From CBDCBA01 sp965214125 (GTDB taxonomy: Bacteria; Planctomycetota; Phycisphaerae; Tepidisphaerales; Tepidisphaeraceae): a stretch of DNA of 64,000 nt. The stretch lies in assembly GCA_965214125.1 (NCBI GenBank), contig CBDCBA010000015.1, positions 1 to 64,000 of the forward strand, given 5' to 3'. Below, one piece after another: positions 35,381 through 43,792 of the stretch. The position numbers and the translations under genes were made by a program. Position 1 is the stretch's first letter, and the number at the start of each line of letters is the position of its first letter. Under the pieces are notes generated by a model that was not told where the DNA came from, did not search any database, and saw only the letters and a list, made by a program, of their open reading frames with translations.

Positions 35381-35999
35381 ACAATCGACAAAGAAGCCAA
35401 CGCAGGCCCGCGGCCTGCCCGCCGGATTCGGTCTCGGCGGGATCGCCAACACGCCGCTCGTCGGGCGCAAGCCGGTGCAGCTTGGCGATTACCTCGATGA
35501 CGAGCCGGAGGCAGACCGGCGGGCCGTTGGCCCGCGGCTTGAGGAGAACTCCGCTGCGGACGAAGCCGCGGCCCAACGGGCCGCCGGTCCGGAGCCTGTC
35601 AAGCCGCCCGCGCCCAAGCCCAAGCCCAAACGCAAGGCGGGCGGCGGGGGGCCCAACACCAGCCTGCCGGCGTCGGCGAAGTCACGCTTCGTCCGCAGCG
35701 GCCCGCCTCGCAAACAGATCAACATGCGCCCCGAAACGCTCGACAAGGCGCGCGAGCTGCTCTGGCTCGTCCAGGAGTACGGCCCGCAGCCCGACGCCAA
35801 GGCGAGCGAGATGTTCGAGGCCCTGGTCGACCTCCTCCACGACGCCCGCCAACGCCTGGATTTGTCGGAAGTCCCCCTGCGCGGCAAGTGGGGCGACGAG
35901 ACCGCCCGCGCGTTCCCACAGCACCTCAAGGCCGCGTTTGCCGAGGCGATCGTCAGTCACACCAAGCCCGCCGAACGCTGGACCGCCAAAGCCGCATAA
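35373..35999 (+). CDS. Putative ParA partner / centromere-binding protein
   Basis: This 208-aa protein starts at a GTG (35373) with AGGAGG 6 bp upstream and overlaps the parA stop by 8 bp. A flexible N-terminal half includes a Lys/Pro-rich KPPAPKPKPKRKAGGGG segment. The C-terminal part has KQINMRPETLDKARELLWLV and ASEMFEALVDLLHDARQRL, a strand-helix-helix pattern like a ribbon-helix-helix dimer. Type Ib partition systems pair a short ParA with such RHH adaptors, so it is probably the ParB analogue. It has no similarity to classical ParB. Confidence 0.65.
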   Translation: MPEQSTKKPTQARGLPAGFGLGGIANTPLVGRKPVQLGDYLDDEPEADRRAVGPRLEENSAADEAAAQRAAGPEPVKPPAPKPKPKRKAGGGGPNTSLPASAKSRFVRSGPPRKQINMRPETLDKARELLWLVQEYGPQPDAKASEMFEALVDLLHDARQRLDLSEVPLRGKWGDETARAFPQHLKAAFAEAIVSHTKPAERWTAKAA

Positions 36000-36001
36000 C
36001 G

Positions 36002-36015
36002 GTGTGGAGGCACAC
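36002..36015. promoter_or_regulatory. Candidate partition site 3 (GTGTG-N4-CACAC)
   Basis: GTGTGGAGGCACAC directly follows the stop of the putative centromere-binding gene and repeats the half-sites found twice upstream of parA. A degenerate copy with the same right half (GGAGGCACAC) overlaps the parA ribosome binding site at 34393-34406. Confidence 0.45.
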
Positions 36016-36058
36016 TGGCAGACGTCGCGGAGGAACGGTGGATTACGAGAAGCGCTTG

Positions 36059-36134
36059 GTAGCCGCGACTCAACGAGTCGCGGTCCGAAGCGGTTGCAGC
36101 GATGTCAGACCGCGACTCGTTGAGTCGCGGCTAT
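36059..36134. repeat. REPIN-like nested hairpin 7 (GTAG-capped)
   Basis: Arms 36059-36085 and 36108-36134 match at 26 of 27 positions with a 22-nt loop. Each arm is G/ATAG plus a CCGCGACTC-AAC-GAGTCGCGG mini-hairpin. Confidence 0.85.
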
Positions 36135-36187
36135 TGAACGGTTCGACTCGTCGCGTCAACGGGAGCGCCGGCGCGTAGCCTTGGGGC

Positions 36188-37090
36188 ATGTTCGGCATCC
36201 TCCTGACGGCGTTCCTCCTCGCCCCGCCCTCTACGCCGATCAGCGTCGAGGACCTTGGCAAGACGTACACGCCCGACCCCGATCGCACGCCGCCCGCGCT
36301 GATGCACGCCGTCGCGGACGACGCGGTCATCCACGGCAACACGAGCTTTCGCAACGAAACGCCGGCCACGCTCGAGTAGAAGGGGCGGCGGTCACACAAC
36401 GGCACCGGCTACTACCAGCGCAACCGCGATCTGGGCCAGGTCTTGAACGTCCCGCCGGGCGAGCCGGTGACGATCGACGCCCTTGTCCTTCGCACCAGCC
36501 TCGGCAGCAACGCCGTGATGCCCGGCGCGCCGGGGGCGGAGCTGTTCGTGCAGTTCTTCCGGGTGGATACCGAAAATCTGAGCATCGACGAGTTCGGCAG
36601 CGGCGTCGGCGAGCCGGCAAAGCACGGCTTCGACTTGCAGTTCAACCGCGCCGATGACCAGATCACCGGCGCGAGCTACGAGCCCTTCGCCACCCTGCCC
36701 GGCGGGACGTTTCCGGAGTCGATCCCGCCGACGACGATGCCCGGCCACCCCAAGGTCGATGGCAGCGCGTGGGAGATCCAGCCGGGCCATTTGCGGTACA
36801 TTCGCCTCGATTTCGCCCCGGATCACGAGCCGACCCTCGCGCCCGGCCGCTGGGCGTTTCTCGTCGGTTTCACCGATCCCGGCGAGCAGCGGGGCGTGGC
36901 GCTGGCGATCGACAGCGAGGTCCACACGAAGGAGCAGGCGGTCTTCGTGGTCGACACCAACGGCCACATCCGCTGGGGCATCCGCCGCGAGGGCGACGGC
37001 ACGCTGCCGCCGACGATGACCCAGCAACTTGACCCGCCGAGCGATCCGACGCGCAACGCACCACTCCGCGGCGTCGGGGGGGAAGCAACC
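36188..37090 (+). pseudogene. Secreted protein of unknown function, nonsense codon and lost stop
   Basis: A single frame encodes a signal-peptide-like start (MFGILLTAFLLAPPSTP), then FRNETPATLE, an in-frame TAG at 36377-36379, and continues in the same frame with protein-like sequence: NGTGYYQRNRDLGQVLNVPPGEP, FVQFFRVDTENLSIDEFG, and LRYIRLDFAPDHEPTLAPGRWAFLVGFTDPGEQ. So one substitution (for example TGG to TAG) breaks the gene. At the 3' end no stop occurs before the convergent araC gene and the frame runs on antisense to 38107, so the native terminus seems lost too. I do not recognise the family; the end coordinate is approximate. Confidence 0.6.
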
Positions 37091-38101
37091 TCACTCTCCC
37101 GAACGCTCGCTGCGGTACTGCGAAGGGGCGAGCCCGTGGTGCCGGCGGAAGCTGCGGATGAAGCTGGCGTGCGACTGAAAGCCCAGGTCGAAGGCAATCG
37201 TCTTGATCGGCTCGTCGCTGCCGCGCAACCGGCGGACTGCTTCCTGGAGGCGAAGCTGCAACAGGTACTCGTGCGGGGCGACGCCGTGGTGACGCTTGAA
37301 GGTGCGGGTCAGATGCTCGCGGCTGACACCGTGTTGCCTGGCGAGTTCGGCGACGGTCCAGTCGCGCGACAGGTCGTTGCGCAGGCTCTTTTCCGCGGCC
37401 AATGGCAGATCCGGTGCGCCGCGGCCCCGGCTGGCCGCGCCGGCCTCGGCGGCGGCGAGCAATGCCTCGAATGCGTCGTCGGCCAAGCGCATCGCGGCGC
37501 TGGCGCTCATCTCCGTCACGTGATCGGGCGCGCGAGCCACCTGGAGCAGCCGGCGTACGAGCAGGTGGTCGAGCCCCAGCCGGTAGACGCGCCCGTAACG
37601 CCCCAGCAGCGAATTCGCGTGGCTGACGGCCGTCGCCCCGTTGAGAATCAGCCCCACGAACTCCCACGGCCCGCGGTGGCCGGGGTGGTAGGCTTCCCAG
37701 AAGTCCTCGTTCTCCTCGACGAAGCGCAGCACCGCTTCGCCCGGGCGAAGCTGCCAGAGCGGGCCTTTCCTCGAGCGTCCCACCGCGCCGCCGGCGGTGA
37801 GGGCGATCTTGACGACCACGTGCTGCGGCATCGGCGCCTGGCGGACGTGGTCGATGTTGTAGAGCGGCGAGAGCGCCTCGCCGCGCCCGAGGTAGGCGGG
37901 GGCGGGCAGGTCGGGCAGGCGGTCGCGGACGCGGAACCAGGTGTAATCGACCATCCGGTACGAGCGGTCGGCGAGTTCGAGCGAGCGGTCGGGCGGAAAG
38001 GCAGCCTCGACATCCGGCGCGGCACCGGCGGGTTGGGGCGCGTGTTCGGGCTGTGCGGGCGGCGGAACGGGCATAAGCGTCAGCGGGCGTCGCGTGGTCA
38101 C
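37091..38101 (-). CDS. AraC family transcriptional regulator
   Basis: This 336-aa regulator has a C-terminal AraC DNA-binding domain with two helix-turn-helix motifs (WTVAELARQHGVSREHLTRTFKRHHGVAPHEYL and IKTIAFDLGFQSHASFIRSFRRHHGLAPSQYR). The N-terminal 220 residues form a sensor domain, probably for a sugar (WQLRPGEAVLRFVEENEDFWEAYHPG). The start may be the GTG at 38101 or the ATG at 38074. It is divergent from a PEP-CTERM gene and near GH2/GH78 enzymes, which may be its targets. Confidence 0.88.
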   Translation of the reverse strand: MTTRRPLTLMPVPPPAQPEHAPQPAGAAPDVEAAFPPDRSLELADRSYRMVDYTWFRVRDRLPDLPAPAYLGRGEALSPLYNIDHVRQAPMPQHVVVKIALTAGGAVGRSRKGPLWQLRPGEAVLRFVEENEDFWEAYHPGHRGPWEFVGLILNGATAVSHANSLLGRYGRVYRLGLDHLLVRRLLQVARAPDHVTEMSASAAMRLADDAFEALLAAAEAGAASRGRGAPDLPLAAEKSLRNDLSRDWTVAELARQHGVSREHLTRTFKRHHGVAPHEYLLQLRLQEAVRRLRGSDEPIKTIAFDLGFQSHASFIRSFRRHHGLAPSQYRSERSGE

Positions 38102-38346
38102 ATGTAATCAACTCTTGTCACAGGAATCCGCGTTGGCAGCAGCATCCTAAGCGAATAGGTTGCAGAACGCACCCGATTGAGTCGCGGTCGGTTGCATCAC
38201 ACCTCTGCCGGTCATCGGCCGGCGGGGGGACGAGGAGCCGCGACGCTCCGGCGCACCCCGCGTCGGGGACTATCACGATCACACGCCGCGCCGTTCCGGG
38301 CGCGGCCCCTTCCGGCGGACGCCGGATTAGGAGTAGGAGACCCCCC

Positions 38347-39096
38347 ATGACCAAGTTCACACTCGCGGCCGCCGCCGCCGCCGTTCTTACCAGTGCCGCC
38401 TTCGCGTCGGCCCAGACCACGGTCGTCGACGACGACTTCGACCGCACCGTCACCGGCAGCTTCGGCAGCACGCCGGGCGGCATCGACTACATCAGCAACC
38501 AGACGAGCCAGAGTGTTGACGGCGACGTCGGCATCTTCGGCCAGAGCGCCAACACCCTCGCGGCTGACCTGACCACCCTGGCGCCCGTCGGCTACACCGT
38601 CAGCTTCGACGCCGACCGCAACATCAGCGGTGGCGGGTTCGTGTCCTTCTTCGCTGGCGTCGGCGATGCCTCCACGCCCGCGCTGATCTTCGACATCGAA
38701 AACAGCGGCGCCGACTACGGCGTGCTCGTCCAGCAGAACAACGATTCCGCCGGCGAGCTCATCGCTCGCATCTTCACCAACGGCACGCTCGACCAGAGCT
38801 TCCCGCTCGCCGGCTCCGATAACTCGGCACCCTTCAGCGTCGACTTCACCGTCCTCGCGCCCGATGGCTACGACGATGGCGACACCGGCACGCTGGCCCT
38901 CTCGGTGAATGGCACCCCGCTCGGCACGTCGATGCTTACCTTCGACGGCACCAACAGCGGCTTTGCCACCCTCTCAAGCAACATCGCCGCCGCTGAGGTC
39001 GACAACCTCACCATCACGGCCCTGCCCGTCCCCGAGCCGACCAGCTTGGCCCTGCTCGGCCTGGGCGGCCTCGTGGCCCTGCGTCGCCGTCGCTAA
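38347..39096 (+). CDS. PEP-CTERM sorting domain protein
   Basis: This 249-aa secreted protein has a signal peptide (MTKFTLAAAAAAVLTSAAFASAQ), a beta-rich body resembling a concanavalin-like sandwich (DDDFDRTVTGSFGSTPGG ... YTVSFDADRNISGGG ... EVDNLTI) and a terminal PEP-CTERM tag (VPEPTSLALLGLGG then basic residues). GGAG lies about 10 bp before the ATG. It is divergent from araC and followed by a strong terminator-like hairpin. It is probably exported and anchored at the surface; its ligand is unknown. Confidence 0.88.
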   Translation: MTKFTLAAAAAAVLTSAAFASAQTTVVDDDFDRTVTGSFGSTPGGIDYISNQTSQSVDGDVGIFGQSANTLAADLTTLAPVGYTVSFDADRNISGGGFVSFFAGVGDASTPALIFDIENSGADYGVLVQQNNDSAGELIARIFTNGTLDQSFPLAGSDNSAPFSVDFTVLAPDGYDDGDTGTLALSVNGTPLGTSMLTFDGTNSGFATLSSNIAAAEVDNLTITALPVPEPTSLALLGLGGLVALRRRR

Positions 39097-39131
39097 GGCG
39101 AACGCGACTGGCTCGCACAACTGCAACCACG

Positions 39132-39164
39132 CGGCCCCGCCCCGGTTTGACTGGGGCGGGGCCG
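39132..39164 (+). terminator. Rho-independent terminator-like hairpin
   Basis: Perfect 12-bp arms (39132-39143 and 39153-39164, CGGCCCCGCCCC / GGGGCGGGGCCG) around a 9-nt loop are followed by TTCGTTT. It lies 36 bp after the PEP-CTERM stop and before the GH2 start. Confidence 0.75.
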
Positions 39165-39190
39165 TTCGTTTCATCGCCCCAATCCTTACC

Positions 39191-42100
39191 ATGCGCATCA
39201 CCCCCCGATTCTTCCGGACCGCTCGGATCGGCCTCGCCGCCCTGGCGCTGCTCGCGACGCGCGCCGCCGCTCAGGACGCGCCCGCCGACCCCGTGCCTGA
39301 CAGTGGCCTCAACGCCCCGAGCGATCAGGGCGTCGGCGCGGCCACCATGCCCAGCGACCCGGCGGCCGTGACGCCACTGACGATTGCCGGCGAGACGGCC
39401 GACATCCTGCCGACTGTCCGCCTGACCCCGCGCCACGTGCGCGTTCCCGGCGGCATCTGGCGCGGCAAGCACAGCCTCGTCGGCCCCTGGCAGTACCAGC
39501 CGAAAGTTCCCGAGAACTTCGACGGCACCGCCGCCAGCCTCGGAGACGACACAACGGCCCTGCCGATCCCCGGCCACCCGATGATCCACGGGTTCGACAA
39601 GCTCACGAAGGAGACCGGCCACCCCGTCGGCTGGACCCGCACCTTCGGCCTCCCCGACGCCTGGAAGGAGGCCAACATCCGCGTGCGCATCCGCTTCGAG
39701 AGCCTTGATGGCCTGAACACCGTTTACGTCAACGGCCAGAAGGTCGGCGCGAGCGAGCGCGTGAACCTGCCGAGCGAGTTCGACATCACCGACGCCCTCG
39801 ACAAGAGCGGCGAGAACGAGATCACCATCACGCAGGAATGGTCCCTCGCGACCCACTGGAGCAAGCGTAACCTTGGCACGATCGCCCGCGACGTCTACCT
39901 GCAAGCACTGCCGACAACGAACATCGCGCGGCTGCACGTGGACACGGATCTGAGCGACGACCTGGAGTCGGCGGTCATCCACGCGCACGTACGGATCGCG
40001 AACGATTCGGACAAGCCCGTGGCCGCGCCGGCGGTGCGGTTCACGCTGCTGGGTCCCGGCGAGGAGCGCGTGCCGGTCGAGCTCGACGCCCGCGACCTGC
40101 CGCTGCCGCCGATCGCGGCGGGGCAGATGCTTGAAACCACCGTCCCGATGCCCGCCACCGGTTTCGAAACGTGGGACGCCGAACACCCCAACCTCTACCA
40201 CCTCAAGGCGGAACTGCTCGTCGACGGCGAGGTGCAGATGGAGGCGACGCAGCGGTTCGGCTTCCGCGAGGTCCAGACCACGCGCGACGGCGAACTGCTG
40301 GTCAACGGCACGCCGGTGAAGTTCCGCGGCACGAACTACCACATGAGCTTCCCGGACGTGGGCTACTTCATGAGCCCCGAGCAGGCGCGAATCGATTTGG
40401 AGCGCTTCTTCGACGCGAACATGAACGTGCTGCGCGTCCGCCCGACGCCGATGATCGAGTACGTGAACATGTGCGACGAGCTGGGCATGTACACCACGAT
40501 GGAGGGGATGTTCACGCTGATGATGTACGACCGCGGCCCGACCGGCGACCACGGGGCCGACCCGAGCATCGCCCCCGGCGTCCGCGAGCACATGGCCGCC
40601 ATGCTCGAAAGCTACCGCAGCCACCCATCCATCCTCATCTACGGCCTGGGCAACGAGTGCCCCTACTACGACTACTTCAAGACCGCCGCCCTCGGCATGC
40701 AAAACACCGGCCTCGCCGAGCCGCTCTTCTTCGGCAGCGACGACCGCCTTGGCGTCGGCATCGACTTTATGGACGTCAACGACGACCACTACCCGCGCGA
40801 GGGCGTCGCCAGCTTCGATGACTTCTCCAAGATCGAGGGCGTTGGCTGGGATTACCCCAAGAACCGCCCGAACATGTTCACCGAGTGGTGCCACATCCCG
40901 GCGAACAACATCAAGGAATACCTCTTCGACCCGGCCATCGACGACTACTGGGGCTACTACGCCCAGGCGCACGCCGACTGGACCTACGCCCCGGAAAACA
41001 CGCACATCCTCGGCGGCTTCCTCTTCCTCGGCGCGCCCGAACGCAAGCTCGGCAGCACCTTCCCGTGGCGTGGCTTCTTCGATGATTACCGCCGGCCGTT
41101 CGACATGGCGTGGCACGTGAAGAAGAGCCACTCGCCCATACGCATTAACGAGCCCGGCGGCGTGCTGGAGGACGACGCCGTCCGCGTGCAGGTCGAGAAC
41201 CGCTACGACTTCCGCGATTTCAGCGAAATGACGATCCGGTGGGAGCAGGGCGACGAGAGCGGCACGATCGACTTCGAGCTCGAACCGCGCGAGACGGACG
41301 CGCTCGAGGTGCCGTTCGATCCGAGCGGCGAGGGGCCGACCATGCTCACCTTCACCGAAGAGAGCGGCCGCCTGATCGACGTCTACGAGATCGGCCGCCC
41401 GCACCTGCAAATGCCCGATGCGACGACTTACGAGTCGAAGGAACTCGCGGTCGAACAGGGCGGCGACGCCGTTACCGTGACCGTCGGCGACCAAACCTTC
41501 ACCTTCACGAACGGCCTCGTCACGTCGGCCAAAGTGGGCGATCGCGAGGTGCTGGCCGGCGAGCCGGAGCTGGTCGTGCGGCCGACGCAGTTCAAGAACT
41601 TCCGCGGCAATCAGAAGCTCACGCTCGTCAACCAGGCGATCGACTGGACCGCCGACAAGGTGACGGTCGAGGAGGGCGACCGGAGCGTCACCGTGACCGC
41701 CAGCGGCAAGTACACCCACGCCGAGGGCCGCTTCGTCACGCGCATCAACGACACGGGCGAGGTGACCGTCAGCTACGACTTCAAGTGGACGAGCGAGTTG
41801 TCCTTCAACTGCTTCGCCTGGGGCTACGCGCTGCAGGTGGCGGCGCCGTTTGACACGCTCGTGTGGGAGCGGGACGCGCAGTGGAGCCACTACCCGCCGG
41901 AGCACATCGGCCGCCGCGCGGGCGTGGCGAAGTCCACCGGCGACCCGCAGTACGCCCCCGCCAAGGCTGCCTACGGCGGCGAGGGACCCAAATCCTGGCC
42001 GTGGTCGCAGGACACCGTCGACGGCGTGACGCACGACTTCCGCTCGAGCAAGCTCGACTACCTGACCGGCGGCCTCGTCGCCGAGGATGGCACCGGCGTC

Positions 42101-42349
42101 CTTCTGAGCGGCGACGGCACGACCCACCTGCACGCCATTCCCGCTGCCGGCGACGTGGGGGGCGAGACCTTCGAGCTCGAGTTCCACCCCGACCGCGCCG
42201 CCGGCCGGTGGTTCCTGCAAAGCCTCGAGTTCTACCAGGGCAGCAGCGAGCCGCACCTGACGAAGTCGATCAAGTTCGACAGCCTGATGGTCGGCCCCGA
42301 CACCCGCTTCGGCGGCGTGGTGACGTACCGGCTGACGGGCGCGGAATAG
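39191..42349 (+). CDS. Secreted glycoside hydrolase family 2 protein
   Basis: This 1052-aa protein has a Sec signal peptide (FFRTARIGLAALALLATRAAAQ). The N-terminal GH2 sugar-binding domain (VGWTRTFGLPDAWKEANIRVR, LDGLNTVYVNGQKVG, DALDKSGENEITI) is followed by an immunoglobulin-like domain, a TIM barrel and a C-terminal beta-sandwich. In the barrel, the acid/base Glu is probably in ILIYGLGNECPYYD and the nucleophile in NMFTEWCHIP. It is a beta-galactosidase or glucuronidase-like enzyme acting on exogenous polysaccharide; the substrate is not clear. The ATG at 39191 is used; the frame is open upstream into the preceding gene. Confidence 0.9.
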   Translation: MRITPRFFRTARIGLAALALLATRAAAQDAPADPVPDSGLNAPSDQGVGAATMPSDPAAVTPLTIAGETADILPTVRLTPRHVRVPGGIWRGKHSLVGPWQYQPKVPENFDGTAASLGDDTTALPIPGHPMIHGFDKLTKETGHPVGWTRTFGLPDAWKEANIRVRIRFESLDGLNTVYVNGQKVGASERVNLPSEFDITDALDKSGENEITITQEWSLATHWSKRNLGTIARDVYLQALPTTNIARLHVDTDLSDDLESAVIHAHVRIANDSDKPVAAPAVRFTLLGPGEERVPVELDARDLPLPPIAAGQMLETTVPMPATGFETWDAEHPNLYHLKAELLVDGEVQMEATQRFGFREVQTTRDGELLVNGTPVKFRGTNYHMSFPDVGYFMSPEQARIDLERFFDANMNVLRVRPTPMIEYVNMCDELGMYTTMEGMFTLMMYDRGPTGDHGADPSIAPGVREHMAAMLESYRSHPSILIYGLGNECPYYDYFKTAALGMQNTGLAEPLFFGSDDRLGVGIDFMDVNDDHYPREGVASFDDFSKIEGVGWDYPKNRPNMFTEWCHIPANNIKEYLFDPAIDDYWGYYAQAHADWTYAPENTHILGGFLFLGAPERKLGSTFPWRGFFDDYRRPFDMAWHVKKSHSPIRINEPGGVLEDDAVRVQVENRYDFRDFSEMTIRWEQGDESGTIDFELEPRETDALEVPFDPSGEGPTMLTFTEESGRLIDVYEIGRPHLQMPDATTYESKELAVEQGGDAVTVTVGDQTFTFTNGLVTSAKVGDREVLAGEPELVVRPTQFKNFRGNQKLTLVNQAIDWTADKVTVEEGDRSVTVTASGKYTHAEGRFVTRINDTGEVTVSYDFKWTSELSFNCFAWGYALQVAAPFDTLVWERDAQWSHYPPEHIGRRAGVAKSTGDPQYAPAKAAYGGEGPKSWPWSQDTVDGVTHDFRSSKLDYLTGGLVAEDGTGVLLSGDGTTHLHAIPAAGDVGGETFELEFHPDRAAGRWFLQSLEFYQGSSEPHLTKSIKFDSLMVGPDTRFGGVVTYRLTGAE

Positions 42350-42370
42350 CGTGCGTCAACATCTGGTTCC

Positions 42371-42404
42371 GAACAGCCCCGCATGTAAGGTTGCGGGGCT
42401 GTTC
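42371..42404 (+). terminator. Terminator-like hairpin after GH2 gene
   Basis: Perfect 12-bp arms (GAACAGCCCCGC / GCGGGGCTGTTC) with a 10-nt loop lie 21 bp after the GH2 stop, followed by TCATG without a T-tract. Confidence 0.6.
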
Positions 42405-42459
42405 TCATGCGGCGTCACCGGGGTGAGCGGCGAGAGCCGGAAGCGGACGTCACGAGGGC

Positions 42460-42485
42460 GGGCGGGCCACCGAAGCGGCCCGCCC
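42460..42485 (-). terminator. Possible hairpin terminator after prepilin-like gene
   Basis: Perfect 9-bp arms (GGGCGGGCC / GGCCCGCCC) with an 8-nt loop lie 50 bp downstream of the minus-strand prepilin-like gene. No T-tract, so weak. Confidence 0.35.
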
Positions 42486-42535
42486 GACGCGGAGGAGAAC
42501 TCGATGGCCGCGCCGCCGAGGGCGGCGCGGGCGGA

Positions 42536-43456
42536 TTACCACTCTTCCTTCACCTCGTCCAGCACGAGATCGAGGTCCCAGTCGGCGTGCATGGGCATCT
42601 CCCAGAGGTCGTACAGGTTGTCGACCTTGGCGGCGTGGCCGTCGACGAAGGCCATGTTGATGTTTTCGCCGTGGCGGTTGTTGAACCAGCGGTTGATCTG
42701 GTTCGTGTCGTCGTTGGCCTCGGGGAAGGGGTTGAGGCGATCTTCGGCCGGAACGGTGTTCTCGACCGCAAAGGCCTCGCTCCAGACGCCGCAGCCCATG
42801 AAGGGCGTGTTGGTGCTGTCGCTGATGCGAGAGATCTTATTGTAGAACATCTTGCCCTGCATGCGGATGCCGCGGAGGTTCTTGCTCGTGTCGACCTCGA
42901 TCACGTCGCCGCGGGTGAAGTAGCCGCTGCCCTGGAGGAACGCGCGGTAGACGGTCCAGCCGTTGTACGTGTAGCTGCCCGCGCTGGCGTAGGCCTCGAC
43001 GGCGGCGTTGCCGGGGGCAAAGTCACGCCGCCACGCCGTGGTCGCGGTGCCCGTCACCGAGTTGCCACCCACCGCGTTGGGGCCGGGATCGGTCGCCTCG
43101 GGGCAGAACTGGATCTGCGGGTCCTTGGAGTTGGACTCCTCGGAATCGAGCAGTTGCAGGTAGCCGCCGTCGGTGATGACCTTCATCACCATGCCGCCGC
43201 CGATGAACTTCGGTCCCTCGGTCTGCCGGATGAAGGCGCCGTCGTTGTCGTTGACGAACATGAAGAACGCCTGGCCGATCGAGCGGTTGTTGGCGAGGCA
43301 CTTCACGTTCTTCGCCGCGGCGCGCGCCTGGCTGAGCGTGGGCAGCAGGATGCCGATCAAGAGGGCGATGATGCCGATGACGACGAGCAGCTCCACAAGC
43401 GTGAAGCCGCCGCGCGGGCGGGTGGGGCGACGGATCAGGGGGGACAAGCAAGTCAT
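42536..43456 (-). CDS. Type II secretion/prepilin-like protein with N-terminal methylation motif
   Basis: This 306-aa protein has a prepilin leader RRPTRPRGGFTLVELLVVIG: cleavage after GG, Glu at +5 and a long hydrophobic helix. It is followed by LSQARAAAKNVKCLANNRSIGQAFFMFVNDNDG and ends with FNNRHGENINMAFVDGHAAKVD. This H-x-G-x-x-N-x-x-FVDGH pattern is typical of the abundant planctomycete pseudopilin families (DUF1559-like). Planctomycetes encode many such proteins with uncertain roles. The ATG at 43456 has GAGGAGG 7 bp upstream. Confidence 0.88.
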   Translation of the reverse strand: MTCLSPLIRRPTRPRGGFTLVELLVVIGIIALLIGILLPTLSQARAAAKNVKCLANNRSIGQAFFMFVNDNDGAFIRQTEGPKFIGGGMVMKVITDGGYLQLLDSEESNSKDPQIQFCPEATDPGPNAVGGNSVTGTATTAWRRDFAPGNAAVEAYASAGSYTYNGWTVYRAFLQGSGYFTRGDVIEVDTSKNLRGIRMQGKMFYNKISRISDSTNTPFMGCGVWSEAFAVENTVPAEDRLNPFPEANDDTNQINRWFNNRHGENINMAFVDGHAAKVDNLYDLWEMPMHADWDLDLVLDEVKEEW

Positions 43457-43792
43457 GGTGGGCCTCCTCGGCGGTTTCGAAAAAAGTCGGGTGAGTGAGC
43501 GGGCGGGGCGGCGGGCCCCGCGTGTGACAGACCTGACGGGCGGCACGCGGCCGGGTCCGGTCGGTCCGCCGCAACGCCCCCTCCGCGGCGGGGCCTGCCC
43601 CACGCTCAACGGGCAGTATTTCAGCCACGCCCCAATCTCACAATCGGCAGGATGTCACATCGGTTGGCCTGGTGTGATGTCACTGGAAAGTTCTGCGGCC
43701 AACGGTTTGTGGCGACGTGCTGCGGCTTCTAAACTTGGTTTCGGCCGACCCGTGGGCCGCTGTGATGTTCCAACGCGGCCCGCGCTGGGCCC
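43457..43792. other. Divergent intergenic region
   Basis: No gene was found in these 336 bp between the prepilin-like gene and the rhamnosidase. Near 43651-43683 there are two copies of GATGTCAC and an imperfect palindrome (TCACATC...GGTGTGA), a possible operator for the divergent promoters. Confidence 0.35.

Noticed and set aside
39014..42256. 1080-codon open frame on the minus strand
   Set aside because: Antisense to the GH2 gene with strong family motifs on the plus strand; a G+C-driven shadow.
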